DNA of 64,000 bases from Bacteriovoracaceae bacterium UBA6261. GTDB lineage: Bacteria > Bdellovibrionota > Bacteriovoracia > Bacteriovoracales > Bacteriovoracaceae. Position 1 is the first letter of the stretch. Each line of letters begins with the position of its first letter. A program made the position numbers and the translations under genes. Where the stretch lies: positions 51,041 through 115,040 of the forward strand of contig DJVH01000093.1 of assembly GCA_002440825.1 (NCBI GenBank), written 5' to 3'. A model generated the notes under the pieces. It was not told the DNA's origin. It did not search any database and saw only the letters and a program-made list of their open reading frames with translations. This document shows, in pieces, positions 52,473-61,369 of the stretch.

Positions 52473-52802
52473 TTATCTGGATGTCATCTTAAGACCAAGG
52501 ATTGAAACAATGAGAAGCAAAAGAAAAAATAACCGCCCGGGAGTGGCCTCTTCTTTAAACAGCAAGATGCCAAGCACTGAAGCTCCGAGCGCTCCAATTC
52601 CCACCCAGACACTGTAAGCAGTCCCGATGGGTAACTGTTCTGTCGCCTTCGCCAGAAGATACATACTTCCAGCAAGAGTCACGATGGTAAAAAGGCTTGC
52701 CACTGGTTTGGTAAAACCTTGCGAATACTTCAGCCCGATGGCCCAGCAAGTTTCTAATAGACCAGCGATAACCAGAATCGCCCACGACATGTTCGCACTC
52801 AT
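52473..52802 (-). CDS. gdx: SMR-family exporter, Gdx/SugE type
   Basis: 109 residues with four spans. AGLLETCWAIGLKYSQGFTKP, then GTAYSVWVGIGALGASVLGILLFKEEATPGR match the SugE/Gdx branch, which exports guanidinium, and lack the QacE-type changes. Start at 52802 or at Met5 (52790). Only 69 bases precede it, too short for a guanidine riboswitch, and none is seen. Confidence 0.88.
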   Translation of the reverse strand: MSANMSWAILVIAGLLETCWAIGLKYSQGFTKPVASLFTIVTLAGSMYLLAKATEQLPIGTAYSVWVGIGALGASVLGILLFKEEATPGRLFFLLLLIVSILGLKMTSR

Positions 52803-52871
52803 TCATTACTCCTGACAGTGAACTTAATTATTCTTTCTTTCTTAAATTCCCGTCAAGTTTTATGGCGTGCT

Positions 52872-53216
52872 CTAATGCTGAAGTGTGATTTCGTTTTTCA
52901 CTAATCGGCCTTGGGCCCTTTCAGTGACAATCTCTTCTGCAGTTTTTCGTTCTGATTCAGACAGAACACTTCCGTAGAGAAGAATGTCATTTTTACCGAC
53001 GCGCAGGTTGATACCGCTGGCATTAATCTGCTTGCTATCAAGCAAAGCTTTTCTGATTTCGTCGGTAAGCGGTCCATACTCAGTCTCAAACTGAGAAATA
53101 TAATCTCCTCGCAGCCCTTCTTCACTTAATCGTTGTGAGGTCTGGGGATAGGAGTTTTCAGTAGCGTTATGATAGTTGGCCGCGGCCTCTTCATTGAAGG
53201 TGGTTTTTTTCGTCAT
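52872..53216 (-). CDS. BON-domain protein
   Basis: Start chosen at ATG 53216 with GAGGAGA upstream; a longer frame begins at 53267. About 114 residues: a hydrophilic start with TEN/QTSQ composition and a C-terminal BON domain (LTDEIRKALLDSKQINASGINLRVGKNDILLYGSV, then RKTAEEIVTERAQGRLVKNEI). No signal peptide. BON domains bind membranes or lipoproteins; the role here is unknown. Confidence 0.75.
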   Translation of the reverse strand: MTKKTTFNEEAAANYHNATENSYPQTSQRLSEEGLRGDYISQFETEYGPLTDEIRKALLDSKQINASGINLRVGKNDILLYGSVLSESERKTAEEIVTERAQGRLVKNEITLQH

Positions 53217-53453
53217 GATCGTCTCCTCTTCTGCATTTTCCCCTGTATGAAGAGTCTTACGCACCAATATCTTTTCTATGACAAAGATAGATTGAAAAGT
53301 CTGTCAGTCATCTGCGAAAAGGATAAATGTTTTTTATCGTTTCTCTCGTAAGAAATTTAAGCCTCTTAGAATAGATGTCATAAATTTTTAGGATAATTCA
53401 CCTGACTTTTGCGCCTGTGGTCTTCATTCTATTCGCCACACACACACAATGAA

Positions 53454-53488
53454 GTTGGATGTTGGACGTTGGATATTTGACGTTCGAT
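53454..53488 (+). repeat. Tandem 7-mer repeats before the ParB-like gene
   Basis: Five consecutive 7-mers of pattern GTTGGAT, GTTGGAC, GTTGGAT, ATTTGAC, GTTCGAT, preceded by a CACACACACA tract (53437-53448). The last repeats are diverged. They lie in the leader or promoter of the ParB-like gene. Confidence 0.6.
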
Positions 53489-53519
53489 GACTGATTTTAC
53501 CGTTTACCGGAGAGACATT

Positions 53520-54425
53520 TTGAAAACTCAAACTGAGTCAAGACGACTTAATGATCTTAAAGCAACTAACGCTTACCTGCGATTGGGAACAGATGTTTCT
53601 GATCTTGAAAAATCTATTCAAACAGTGGGCCTCATCGCACCGCTGGTCATCTCTACTGACAACGTCATTCTGGCCGGCGCAAGACGCTTTCAGGCGCTTT
53701 TAAACCTGGGTTATACAGAAGCTCCGGTTGTTGTTGTCGATAAAGGCGAACTGGAAAAAGAACTCGTTTCTATCGATGAAAACCTTGTGAGAAAAGATCT
53801 GACGAAAGTGGAGCTCGAAGGACACCTTCGTCGCGCCAAAGAAATTTATCAGGCCATCAATCCTGAAGAGGAAAAACCAGAACCGGTCACTGCTGAAGAA
53901 ATCGAAATGGAAGAAAAAAAAGAAGTTCTTCCTGCTGAAAAATTTCTCAACATCGTTGCTGAAAAAACAGGCCTGTCTCCTAAGCAAATTCACGAAGCCA
54001 TCAACCGCGATGAAATGGCCGATACATCAGTCAAAGAAGCCCGTGTAAACGGAGAACTCTCCATCAGTCAGACAAATGAAATCGTAAAGCTGAAAAAAGA
54101 CGAGCAGAAAAAAGCGCTCAATCACATCAAAACTCTTCCCGTCCGCGAAATCAAAAAATTTGTGAAGGAAGCAAAAGTCAAAGGTGTGGAGGAAGCGATT
54201 CGCGAAACTCCAAAATTGCCTCATGCCCGCGAGTTCAATGAAATTGAATCGCTGTTAAAAAGACTTCAGAAAAAACTGAAGCAACTGGATCTTGAAGGCA
54301 TTACCATGGAAAATTTCCCTGTCGGGACTCAGAAAATTTTCAATGAAGTGGTAAAGTTTGCTGAAAAAGATTTTGTTCCTTATGGAAACGAGCAGTCCGA
54401 TTACGAAGAATACTCTGCTCATTAA
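53520..54425 (+). CDS. ParB/sulfiredoxin-fold protein
   Basis: Start chosen at TTG 53520 (GGAGAG seven bases upstream); an ATG at 53487 lacks an SD and lies inside the 7-mer repeats. About 301 residues: ParB N-domain (DVSDLEKSIQTVGLIAPLVISTDNVILAGARRFQALLNLGYTEAPVVVVD) then an acidic linker and long charged helices; a KorB/Spo0J-like HTH is suggested by LSPKQIHEAINRDEMADTSVKEARVNGELS. No ParA gene or parS-like site is adjacent, so a regulator or plasmid-like DNA-binding role is more likely than chromosome partition. The gene ends at a strong hairpin. Confidence 0.78.
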   Translation: MKTQTESRRLNDLKATNAYLRLGTDVSDLEKSIQTVGLIAPLVISTDNVILAGARRFQALLNLGYTEAPVVVVDKGELEKELVSIDENLVRKDLTKVELEGHLRRAKEIYQAINPEEEKPEPVTAEEIEMEEKKEVLPAEKFLNIVAEKTGLSPKQIHEAINRDEMADTSVKEARVNGELSISQTNEIVKLKKDEQKKALNHIKTLPVREIKKFVKEAKVKGVEEAIRETPKLPHAREFNEIESLLKRLQKKLKQLDLEGITMENFPVGTQKIFNEVVKFAEKDFVPYGNEQSDYEEYSAH

Positions 54426-54432
54426 AAAAGAT

Positions 54433-54473
54433 GTCCCCGCAAAGGTCGAAGGCAGTAGCACCTTTGCGGAGAC
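54433..54473. terminator. Strong hairpin between converging genes
   Basis: CCGCAAAGGT (54437-54446) and ACCTTTGCGG (54460-54469) pair perfectly, extended by GTC/GAC across one mismatch, with a 13-base loop. A TTTTTT run follows on the minus strand (54430-54424), so it best serves the minus-strand gene 54483-54878. Confidence 0.62.
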
Positions 54474-54482
54474 TGCAGGAAA

Positions 54483-54878
54483 TTAGTGTCCGTGATAAGC
54501 TTCAGCTAATTCTTCAAAGCAATCGTTCAATTTATTGATGAAACCAAATTGTAAGTATTGGTCATCTTCCATTACTTGATTGAAAGAAGAGATGCCATCG
54601 ATGTGGCAAACTTGCACTGGTGAGTATTGCACTCTTCTGTCATCGAAAGATTCTTTGAACTGGAAGCTCAGGTCGCAATCTTGACCGCCCTTATCACAAG
54701 ACAAGCCGATAAACTTATAGTCGTAGTAACCTTCACACCAGATATCTCCACAAATATAGTCTATCGCTTTTACGATTTGATTATTTTGTTCAGGCGAAAA
54801 CAACTCTTCTCTTTCCGCACTGTTTGCATAAACTGCATTTCCAACCATCATCATTACTAGCATTATCAGGATTTTCAT
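54483..54878 (-). CDS. Small exported acidic Cys-containing protein
   Basis: 131 residues with a signal peptide (residues 1-18, ending AVYA). The mature part is acidic with six Cys (YICGDIWCEGYYDY, LSCDKGGQDC, QVCHIDG, LNDCFEE). No domain recognised. The gene stands alone. Confidence 0.62.
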   Translation of the reverse strand: MKILIMLVMMMVGNAVYANSAEREELFSPEQNNQIVKAIDYICGDIWCEGYYDYKFIGLSCDKGGQDCDLSFQFKESFDDRRVQYSPVQVCHIDGISSFNQVMEDDQYLQFGFINKLNDCFEELAEAYHGH

Positions 54879-54971
54879 ATAAACCTCGTTGTTTACTTAT
54901 GAGTAAATGCTAGTCCTGGAGATATGCCTAAAACATAATATAAATCAGAAAATTTGAAGATTTTGATCGGG

Positions 54972-55622
54972 TTACCACCACTTCTCAAAGTGGATATGGT
55001 CAGGAGAAACACCGGCCTCTTTTAATTGAAGTGTGAGTGAATCAATCATCGCGCGTGGACCGCAAATAAAGAAATGAGAGTGAAGATCAACACCATTTTT
55101 TTGCAGGAAAGAAAGACTTAGTCTCTCTTGATTCTCCTTGGTCACTGTAAAGGTTGTAAAAGGAGCAAGTTCTTCTTTAAACAGAATGTCTTCGGAATGA
55201 GAGACAGAATAAAAAAGTTTAACTTTGCTCTTTTCTTTGTCCACACTTCGAATCATGGAAAGAATGGGAGTCAGTCCAATTCCGCCCGCAATAAAAGTCA
55301 GGCTTGGAAAAGTGGCCATTTCTTCACTCAGAAAAAATTTTCCCTGCCCTTGAGTTATTTCCACTTCGGTTCCTTCCTTTGCCGAATGAAGAAACTGAGT
55401 GACCGGATGATGAAGTGACTCGCGAACAGCGAGATCGATGAATTCCTGAGTATGGACCGAGCTGATGATGGTATAGCCACCGATATTTTTCCCCTCAACG
55501 GGTGCTTTCAGGTCAATCCACTGGCCAGGCTTAAAAGAGTAATCTTTTTTCCCGTGCCACAGCCGCAGAATTTTAATTTTCGGCGTCGCTTGAATAATGG
55601 AAGTGATCGTCGCCTTCATCAT
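54972..55622 (-). CDS. FAD/NAD(P)-binding oxidoreductase
   Basis: 216 residues: ferredoxin-NADP+ reductase fold with the FAD region FKPGQWIDLKAP, GGYTIISSVHTQEFIDLAVRES, and the NAD(P) region FIAGGIGLTPILSMIR and HFFICGPRAMIDSL. No iron-sulfur domain, so it is the simple flavin reductase/OXNAD1-like type. It overlaps the downstream end of the gene at 55619 by four bases. Confidence 0.86.
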   Translation of the reverse strand: MMKATITSIIQATPKIKILRLWHGKKDYSFKPGQWIDLKAPVEGKNIGGYTIISSVHTQEFIDLAVRESLHHPVTQFLHSAKEGTEVEITQGQGKFFLSEEMATFPSLTFIAGGIGLTPILSMIRSVDKEKSKVKLFYSVSHSEDILFKEELAPFTTFTVTKENQERLSLSFLQKNGVDLHSHFFICGPRAMIDSLTLQLKEAGVSPDHIHFEKWW

Positions 55623-56380
55623 AAAAATTTCGGCTTCACTTCATTTAAAACACTGTTGATGGATTGAAGAATAAAATCCTGATTGAGTGAATCGTATTGC
55701 AGGTATTGTTTGGATTGAAACGACTGTTCAAACTCACGGGTTTTCTTTTGTGCCGACATCGCTCCGCCGGCCATATCGAGAACACGCATATTAAACTCAT
55801 AGTTAAGTTTAAGCGTTTTTTCTACTTCCGAAAGACTGAGGATGAGATTGTCGATTGTGCTGAGTTCACGCGATGAAGAAGGCGGAGCAAGTTTAACTTC
55901 GACCATCCCCTTACTATATTTTATCTGCACCACTTTAAATCTCAAAAAACTCTGGATCAAATCGAGAATCTGACTGATCACTAGTTTGGGTTCGATGACG
56001 AGTTCAATATGTCCAACGGGCTGACTGTCTTTTACCGCAGTATCAAAAAAGGCAAGATACAAACTTGCGTTCTTGTCTGTAATAAGACAATTTTCCGGCA
56101 GTGTGTATTCGAATGAAAAGGATTTTTCCTCTTGAGCATTCAGCTGGAAAGGTTCTTCAAGTTTTGTTTCTGATAAAACTTTCCAGGCCTTTGCATCTTT
56201 GGCCTTGATTTTTTTATAGATGCCTTCGCCCAAGATAGTTCTTAACACGGGCATTTCAATTTTTTCAGTGCCGTGATTTTTGACTTTAAGCGAGGCTTTA
56301 ATTTTTTCTCCCTGGCGCCATTTTTCGCCGATAGCTTCCAGGTTGAATTCGAGTGGTTTTAAAAATGTTGTTCCCTTCAT
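55619..56380 (-). CDS. Protein with arrestin/SpoOM-like beta domain, unknown
   Basis: 253 residues. The N-terminal 130 residues form strands typical of Spo0M/arrestin-like proteins (FNLEAIGEKWRQGEKIKASLKVKNHGTEKIEMP), the rest is helical. No enzyme motif. Its last codons overlap the oxidoreductase start by four bases, indicating co-translation with that gene. Function unknown. Confidence 0.6.
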   Translation of the reverse strand: MKGTTFLKPLEFNLEAIGEKWRQGEKIKASLKVKNHGTEKIEMPVLRTILGEGIYKKIKAKDAKAWKVLSETKLEEPFQLNAQEEKSFSFEYTLPENCLITDKNASLYLAFFDTAVKDSQPVGHIELVIEPKLVISQILDLIQSFLRFKVVQIKYSKGMVEVKLAPPSSSRELSTIDNLILSLSEVEKTLKLNYEFNMRVLDMAGGAMSAQKKTREFEQSFQSKQYLQYDSLNQDFILQSINSVLNEVKPKFL

Positions 56381-56421
56381 TAAATCAGGTTAAACAATTT
56401 TCTCCAACAAGTGAAGCCCAA

Positions 56422-57858
56422 TCAGGCAGCCTTGAGCAAACTTAGATTTTTTTGAAGATAAATATCAAATTGAGTGTTGGAAGATTTGACGTTGATTTCA
56501 ATTTTGCCGCCATAATTTTCCATTATGCGCTTACAAATCGGCAGCCCCAGACCGGTTCCTTTATCTTTAGCCTTTGTTGTAAATAGCGATTGAAAGATTT
56601 TTTTATGCAGAGACGGATCTATGCCCTGGCCGGAATCAGTAATTGAAAGAACCAGATAATTTCCATGATCAACAACCGAAAACTTGATCCATTTTTCGGG
56701 TAATGAATCAATGGCATCAATCGAATTATTGATTAAATTAATGAGAACCTGAAGCAATTGCTGAAAATTAAATTCCACATCATACTGAGACTGACAAAAT
56801 TCGACATCGGCCGGTATTTTGTATTTCCCAAGCCGCAATGATGAAATTTCAATCGCCTTATGAACGCATTCATAGAGATCCATGTCTTCCACATCTTGCT
56901 TGTTTGACAGGAGATCTTTCATGTTGGAAAAAATTGTCCGTATTCTCAAAGTTGAATCTCTCATGCTGGAGACTTTCTTCCCGAGGTTTTCCAGTGAAAC
57001 CGGCACCCCTTTTTTAACCTGGTAATCGAGAAGATCAAGTGACATCTGAATGATCGTGAGAGGATTCATCACATCATGCATGATTTGAGCACTTGTTTCA
57101 CCCATCATTTGGAATTTTGCGCGCACAAGTTCGTCCTGCTCACGCATTTTCTTTTCAGTAATATCAAACCGTACCGCGATGTATTCGCTTATCTCTTGTT
57201 TGAAATTCAAAACAGGATAAATGTGGGCATCCACATAATATAATTCGCCATTTTTCTTTTTATTAATCACTTCCCCGTGCCAGTTGCGCCCTTCCGAAAT
57301 CGTTTGCCACATTTTTTTGTAAAACTCATTGGGGTGCATTCCTGATTTGACGATGGCATGAGTGTTTCCCAACAACTCTTCCTGTTCATAACCAGAGACT
57401 TCGCAGAAAAGTTTGTTGGCATAAATGATTTCTCCTCTGGTGTTGGATATCGAAATAATCGCCAGATCATCCAGAATATTGAGAATCACTCCTTGTCTGA
57501 ACTTGCTGTTTAAATCATTGGTATAAAGTCGAATGATACCGCTTATTTTGGTTACTTCACCTTTGCTGCTTACTTCGCAAGCGACTCCACTCAATCTTAT
57601 GACCTTTTCACAAGCCCCGGAACCGATAACACATTCAACGACAAAAGGAGTATTGTGATTAATCAATTGCTGAAAATGAGTATTTAAAAATTGACGATTT
57701 TCTGAATCAAAATGCTCGAAGAATGCTTCATAACTCAATTGCTTCTGCTGTACTTCGAAGTAGCTGGCACATTTATCATCAAGAGAAAAAGAATTATTAA
57801 CGACTTCAAAAGTCCAGCTGCCTACATCTTCAATACTTTTTGCATATTTAAAAGTCAT
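56422..57858 (-). CDS. PAS-domain histidine kinase
   Basis: 478 residues, no clear membrane span. An N-terminal PAS-like region (1-120), a PAS domain (about 125-240: LAIISISNTRGEIIYANKLFCEVSGYEQEEL, EYIAVRFDITEKK), the phospho-acceptor helix AQIMHDVMNPLTIIQMSL (His in MHD), and the ATPase part: N box LINLINNSIDAI, G1 ITDSGQGID, F box FQSLFTTKAKDKGTGLGLPICK. A soluble cytoplasmic sensor kinase; no regulator gene is next to it. Confidence 0.88.
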   Translation of the reverse strand: MTFKYAKSIEDVGSWTFEVVNNSFSLDDKCASYFEVQQKQLSYEAFFEHFDSENRQFLNTHFQQLINHNTPFVVECVIGSGACEKVIRLSGVACEVSSKGEVTKISGIIRLYTNDLNSKFRQGVILNILDDLAIISISNTRGEIIYANKLFCEVSGYEQEELLGNTHAIVKSGMHPNEFYKKMWQTISEGRNWHGEVINKKKNGELYYVDAHIYPVLNFKQEISEYIAVRFDITEKKMREQDELVRAKFQMMGETSAQIMHDVMNPLTIIQMSLDLLDYQVKKGVPVSLENLGKKVSSMRDSTLRIRTIFSNMKDLLSNKQDVEDMDLYECVHKAIEISSLRLGKYKIPADVEFCQSQYDVEFNFQQLLQVLINLINNSIDAIDSLPEKWIKFSVVDHGNYLVLSITDSGQGIDPSLHKKIFQSLFTTKAKDKGTGLGLPICKRIMENYGGKIEINVKSSNTQFDIYLQKNLSLLKAA

Positions 57859-57926
57859 GACCGCGCATCGACTGAATTTAAGATTCCCTTAAGGAAAAAT
57901 TCCCTGACCTTGATCATAAACGTCAC

Positions 57927-58817
57927 TTATTTGCTTAACGTCAAATGCTTCATTATCTGGCTGGAAATTGGATTTTCAATTTTTCTTGAGAGAGATAAAA
58001 AGAAAATTTCTTCATAGACACCGGGAATTTTTCCTATCTCAAACAATTTTTTTTCCTTCACGAATGATTCTGCGGCCGATGGTGTAAGAGGTATGAGACC
58101 TACGCTTTCCACCCCCATCAGTTTTTGAAGTTCGGTATCCTGAGTTTCGACCGCTACGTCCAGATTAATTTTCTTTGATTTAAAAAAATGTTCTACATCA
58201 TGTCTGAGCTTACTGTGCGCTGTCGGCAAAACAAATGTTGCATCTTCGAGTGATTCGGGAAAATTTTTTCTTAACCCTAAAAATTTTTTGGATCCATAGA
58301 TTGAGACGGGATGCTTGGCAACCAGACGGGAATAGATTTTTAAATCTTCACTCAAGCGGGGAATATAGTTAGCGATGACAAGATCGATTTTATGCATTTC
58401 CATTTCACGCATCAGCTCTTCTCCGTTACCTTCGAGAAAAGAAACTGTACATCTCCCCGCTTTCAGCGCGGCTTTCGCTACTGCGAGAACAACGTGTTTG
58501 GGAACACTGTCGAGAGCTCCGAATTGCACGTGAGGTCGACTTGGGATTTTTCTGTCGTGAAGAACTTCCAGCAGTTCATCACCCATTTTAAAAATTTCAT
58601 TGGCATATTCAAGAGTGAGCATTCCCTGCTCTGTCAAAATCAGTTTTCTGTGTTTATGTTCAAACAAAGGAATGCCGATTGTTTCTTCAAAAAGTTTCAG
58701 TTGAGCGCTGAGTGTGGATTGACCTATCTTTAATTTCTCAGCGGCTTTGGAAATACTTCCTTCCACTGCAATAACTCTGAAATAGTTCAAATGGTGGTAG
58801 TTCAGCCAAGGATTCAT
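57927..58817 (-). CDS. LysR-family regulator, NhaR-like (paralogue)
   Basis: 296 residues, closely similar in plan to the LysR at 34012: HTH NYHHLNYFRVIAVEGSISKAAEKLKIGQSTLSAQLKLFEETIGIPLF, wing LTEQGMLTLEY, then the effector domain with VQFGALDSVPKHVVLAVAKAALK. Divergent from the TerC-type gene (115 bases between start codons). Control of TerC expression in response to an ion or redox cue is likely but not shown. Confidence 0.84.
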   Translation of the reverse strand: MNPWLNYHHLNYFRVIAVEGSISKAAEKLKIGQSTLSAQLKLFEETIGIPLFEHKHRKLILTEQGMLTLEYANEIFKMGDELLEVLHDRKIPSRPHVQFGALDSVPKHVVLAVAKAALKAGRCTVSFLEGNGEELMREMEMHKIDLVIANYIPRLSEDLKIYSRLVAKHPVSIYGSKKFLGLRKNFPESLEDATFVLPTAHSKLRHDVEHFFKSKKINLDVAVETQDTELQKLMGVESVGLIPLTPSAAESFVKEKKLFEIGKIPGVYEEIFFLSLSRKIENPISSQIMKHLTLSK

Positions 58818-58932
58818 TTGTCATCTCCTGCTTTGCTTCGTTTAAAACGTATTAAAAGCTCTTTTTTATCTATTTTATCAATACATCATTCTCAGCGATA
58901 ATAATAGGGAGATCATGACTGAAGGGGGTTTT

Positions 58933-59886
58933 ATGTCTCAAATATCTGTTGCGCCGGGTTGGCTGTGGATCGCATTTTCCGTTGCCATTGTAGTTCTACT
59001 CATTATTGATTTAAGTCTTTTTGGTAAAAATGAAAATGGCCATAAAGTCAAAACAGCACTAATCGAAAGCGGTTTATGGATTGCTCTCGCTTTAGGTTTT
59101 AACTTCTGGTTTGCCATGAATTATGGTTCAGAGCTGGGGTTTCAGTTTCTTACCGGATACCTGGTTGAAAAAAGCTTGAGTGTTGATAATTTGTTCATCA
59201 TTCTTCTTGTATTCAGTTCGTTCAAGATTGCATCTAAATATCAGCACAAAGTGCTTTTCTACGGTGTTCTAGGTGCCATCATTTTAAGGGCGGTTTTTAT
59301 TCTGGTTGGAGCACAATTGCTTCATCACTTCGAATGGATTCTTTATGTCTTCGGCGCCATTCTCGTGCTCACGGCCTTCAAGTTCTTGAAGAACAGTGAT
59401 GAAAAAATTGATTCGCAGGATTCCTGGTCTATCAGAACATTTAAAAAGTTTGTGCCTACAACGAATAAACTTGAAGGCAATCATTTCTTTATAAAAGAAA
59501 AAGGAATCAGAAAAGCGACTCCGCTTTTTCTTGCGTTGATTGTGATAGAGGTTACGGATTTAGTTTTTGCCGTTGATTCCATTCCTGCAGTTTTCTCTGT
59601 GACTCAAGATGCTTTTGTCGCTTTCGCGTCCAACATTCTTGCCATTCTCGGTTTGCGTGCTCTTTATTTTGTTCTGGCCGATTGGGTCAGCAAGCTCCGT
59701 TATTTGAAGCCGGGACTGGCGGCGATTTTAGGATTCATCGGAACAAAAATGTTGATAGTGGATTTCTTTAAAATTCCAAGCTGGGTTTCTTTGCTCGTCA
59801 TCTTTTCGATTTTAATGACTGCAGGACTTAGCTCGTGGTACGTGGCGAAGATAGAAGAAAAAAGAAAATTAAAAGAAGTTGTGTAA
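58933..59886 (+). CDS. TerC/Alx-family membrane protein
   Basis: Start chosen at ATG 58933 with GAAGGGGG upstream; an ATG at 58915 is alternative. About 317 residues and nine spans. Signatures are GYLVEKSLSVDNLFIILLVFSSF, EVTDLVFAVDSIPAVFSVTQDAFVAFASNILAILGLRALYFVL. TerC/Alx proteins export Mn2+ or handle oxyanion stress. The preceding region is too short for the yybP-ykoY manganese riboswitch, and none is visible. Confidence 0.88.
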   Translation: MSQISVAPGWLWIAFSVAIVVLLIIDLSLFGKNENGHKVKTALIESGLWIALALGFNFWFAMNYGSELGFQFLTGYLVEKSLSVDNLFIILLVFSSFKIASKYQHKVLFYGVLGAIILRAVFILVGAQLLHHFEWILYVFGAILVLTAFKFLKNSDEKIDSQDSWSIRTFKKFVPTTNKLEGNHFFIKEKGIRKATPLFLALIVIEVTDLVFAVDSIPAVFSVTQDAFVAFASNILAILGLRALYFVLADWVSKLRYLKPGLAAILGFIGTKMLIVDFFKIPSWVSLLVIFSILMTAGLSSWYVAKIEEKRKLKEVV

Positions 59887-60449
59887 TGAAGATTACAGAA
59901 AAATATCATGCGTTCATTAAAAGGGCGATTACAACGCTGAGGGGATTTGCAAACAGATTCTGGTTTCCTCCCCTGCTGCTGTTGCTGGCGGCGCTCGATG
60001 CGCTTTTAATCGTTATTCCGACGGATGGTATTTTAATTTCAAGTTCAATGCTTATGAAAAGACGATGGATCTCATTCGGACTCTTTGTGGCGGTGGGATC
60101 GGCGATTGGTTCACTTGTGCTCATCTCGCTGGTCAACCACATCGGCATAGAGCAGATTCTTCAGCTTTATCCTGGTGTCGATCAGACTCACGTCTGGAAA
60201 GTGACATTGGATTTTTTCAGCGAATACGGGTTGCTTGTTGTGTTTTTGGTAGGTGTAACACCGTTTACTCAACAACCGGCCCTCATCATGGCGGCCTTGT
60301 CGGACATTCCCTATGCTCCGCTGGCTGCCGTGATTTTATTCAGTCGTGTGATTAAGTTTTGTCTCATGGCCTACATCGCGACACATGCGCCGAAACTGCT
60401 CAGCAAACTTTGGGGCATTCAGGGCGAATTAAAAGATACAGGAGTGTAA
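59886..60449 (+). CDS. DedA/YqaA-like (VTT) membrane protein
   Basis: Start chosen at ATG 59886, overlapping the TerC stop by one base (TAATG); a longer frame starts at 59835. About 187 residues with four or five spans, including DALLIVIPTDGILISSSML, SFGLFVAVGSAIGSLVLISL, and VVFLVGVTPFTQQPALIMAALSDIPY, the half-channel pattern of DedA/VTT proteins (lipid scramblase-like). Translationally coupled to TerC. Confidence 0.78.
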   Translation: MKITEKYHAFIKRAITTLRGFANRFWFPPLLLLLAALDALLIVIPTDGILISSSMLMKRRWISFGLFVAVGSAIGSLVLISLVNHIGIEQILQLYPGVDQTHVWKVTLDFFSEYGLLVVFLVGVTPFTQQPALIMAALSDIPYAPLAAVILFSRVIKFCLMAYIATHAPKLLSKLWGIQGELKDTGV

Positions 60450-60450
60450 T

Positions 60451-61341
60451 ATGTTAAAGCGAATTTTCATCTTCTTTGCAGTTTCATTGCTGGTCTCCAT
60501 TACGATCAGCACATTAATGTCAGTTCTGGGAATTGGTCATTATATTTCAGCTTCCGGAATAAATTACGGAACACTTATGGCCTTTTGTCTTGTCTGGGGT
60601 CTTGGTGGTTCCTTTATTACCCTGCTTATTTCAAAGCCCCTGGCCAAATGGTCCATGGGAGTTGAAATTGTTTCGGACAAGCCAGAGTACAATGAACTCG
60701 TCTCAAAAGTGCATCGTCTTGCTTCACAGGCGGGCTTAACTAAAATGCCTGACGTCGGCATTTATCACTCAGAAGATGTGAATGCATTTGCTACAGGTCC
60801 CTCGAAAAATAATTCGCTGGTCGCCGTTTCCACCGGTCTTTTGCAAAGAATGGATCGCGATGCTGTTGAAGGAGTTATCGCTCACGAAGTCGCCCACATT
60901 GCCAATGGCGATATGGTCACGATGACTTTGGTTCAAGGTGTAGTGAATGCGTTTGTCATGTTCTTTTCAAGAGTCATTGCCTTTGCTCTTACTCAGGCCA
61001 TGAGAAGAGATGATGACGAAGCTCCAAGTCCGTTCATGCATTCCATTCTTGTCTTTGTTCTGGACATTGTTTTTGGATTGCTCGCCATGCCTGTCATCGC
61101 CTGGTTTTCTCGCTACCGCGAATTCCGGGCTGATCACGGCGGAGCAAGTCTCGCAGGTAAAGAAAAAATGATTTCAGCTCTTCAGTCGCTTCAACGTGTC
61201 TATCCGGCCATGGCCGAAGTTGAAGCAAGAGAGAATCCGAACTTTCGCTCAATGCAGATTTCTTCAAGAGTTAACGTCATGAAACTTTTTTCAACCCACC
61301 CTCCGCTTGAAGAACGTATCCAGGCATTGAGAGACATGTAA
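60451..61341 (+). CDS. htpX: HtpX-type membrane zinc metalloprotease
   Basis: 296 residues: two N-terminal spans, the zinc motif HEVAHIANGD, two further spans (GVVNAFVMFFSRVIAFAL, SILVFVLDIVFGLLAMPVIAWF) and the third ligand region SRYREFRADHGGASLAG. HtpX degrades damaged inner-membrane proteins. One base behind the DedA-like stop, so it is in the TerC-DedA-htpX operon. Ends at a terminator. Confidence 0.93.
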   Translation: MLKRIFIFFAVSLLVSITISTLMSVLGIGHYISASGINYGTLMAFCLVWGLGGSFITLLISKPLAKWSMGVEIVSDKPEYNELVSKVHRLASQAGLTKMPDVGIYHSEDVNAFATGPSKNNSLVAVSTGLLQRMDRDAVEGVIAHEVAHIANGDMVTMTLVQGVVNAFVMFFSRVIAFALTQAMRRDDDEAPSPFMHSILVFVLDIVFGLLAMPVIAWFSRYREFRADHGGASLAGKEKMISALQSLQRVYPAMAEVEARENPNFRSMQISSRVNVMKLFSTHPPLEERIQALRDM

Positions 61342-61343
61342 GC

Positions 61344-61369
61344 AATGGCCCCGTTCCGGGGCCTTCTTA
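61344..61369. terminator. Terminator after htpX
   Basis: GGCCCCG (61347-61353) and CGGGGCC (61357-61363) form a perfect 7-bp stem with loop TTC, followed by TTCTTAA. Placed between converging genes. Confidence 0.8.

Noticed and set aside
52803..52871. Guanidine riboswitch before the Gdx-type exporter
   Set aside because: 69 bases with no conserved hairpin or ACGR-like core seen.
53520..54425. Chromosome partition locus
   Set aside because: No ParA gene or parS-like repeat nearby; the ParB domain alone does not support it.
58818..58932. yybP-ykoY manganese riboswitch expected before TerC
   Set aside because: The region is only about 115 bases and lacks the stems and conserved loops I would expect.
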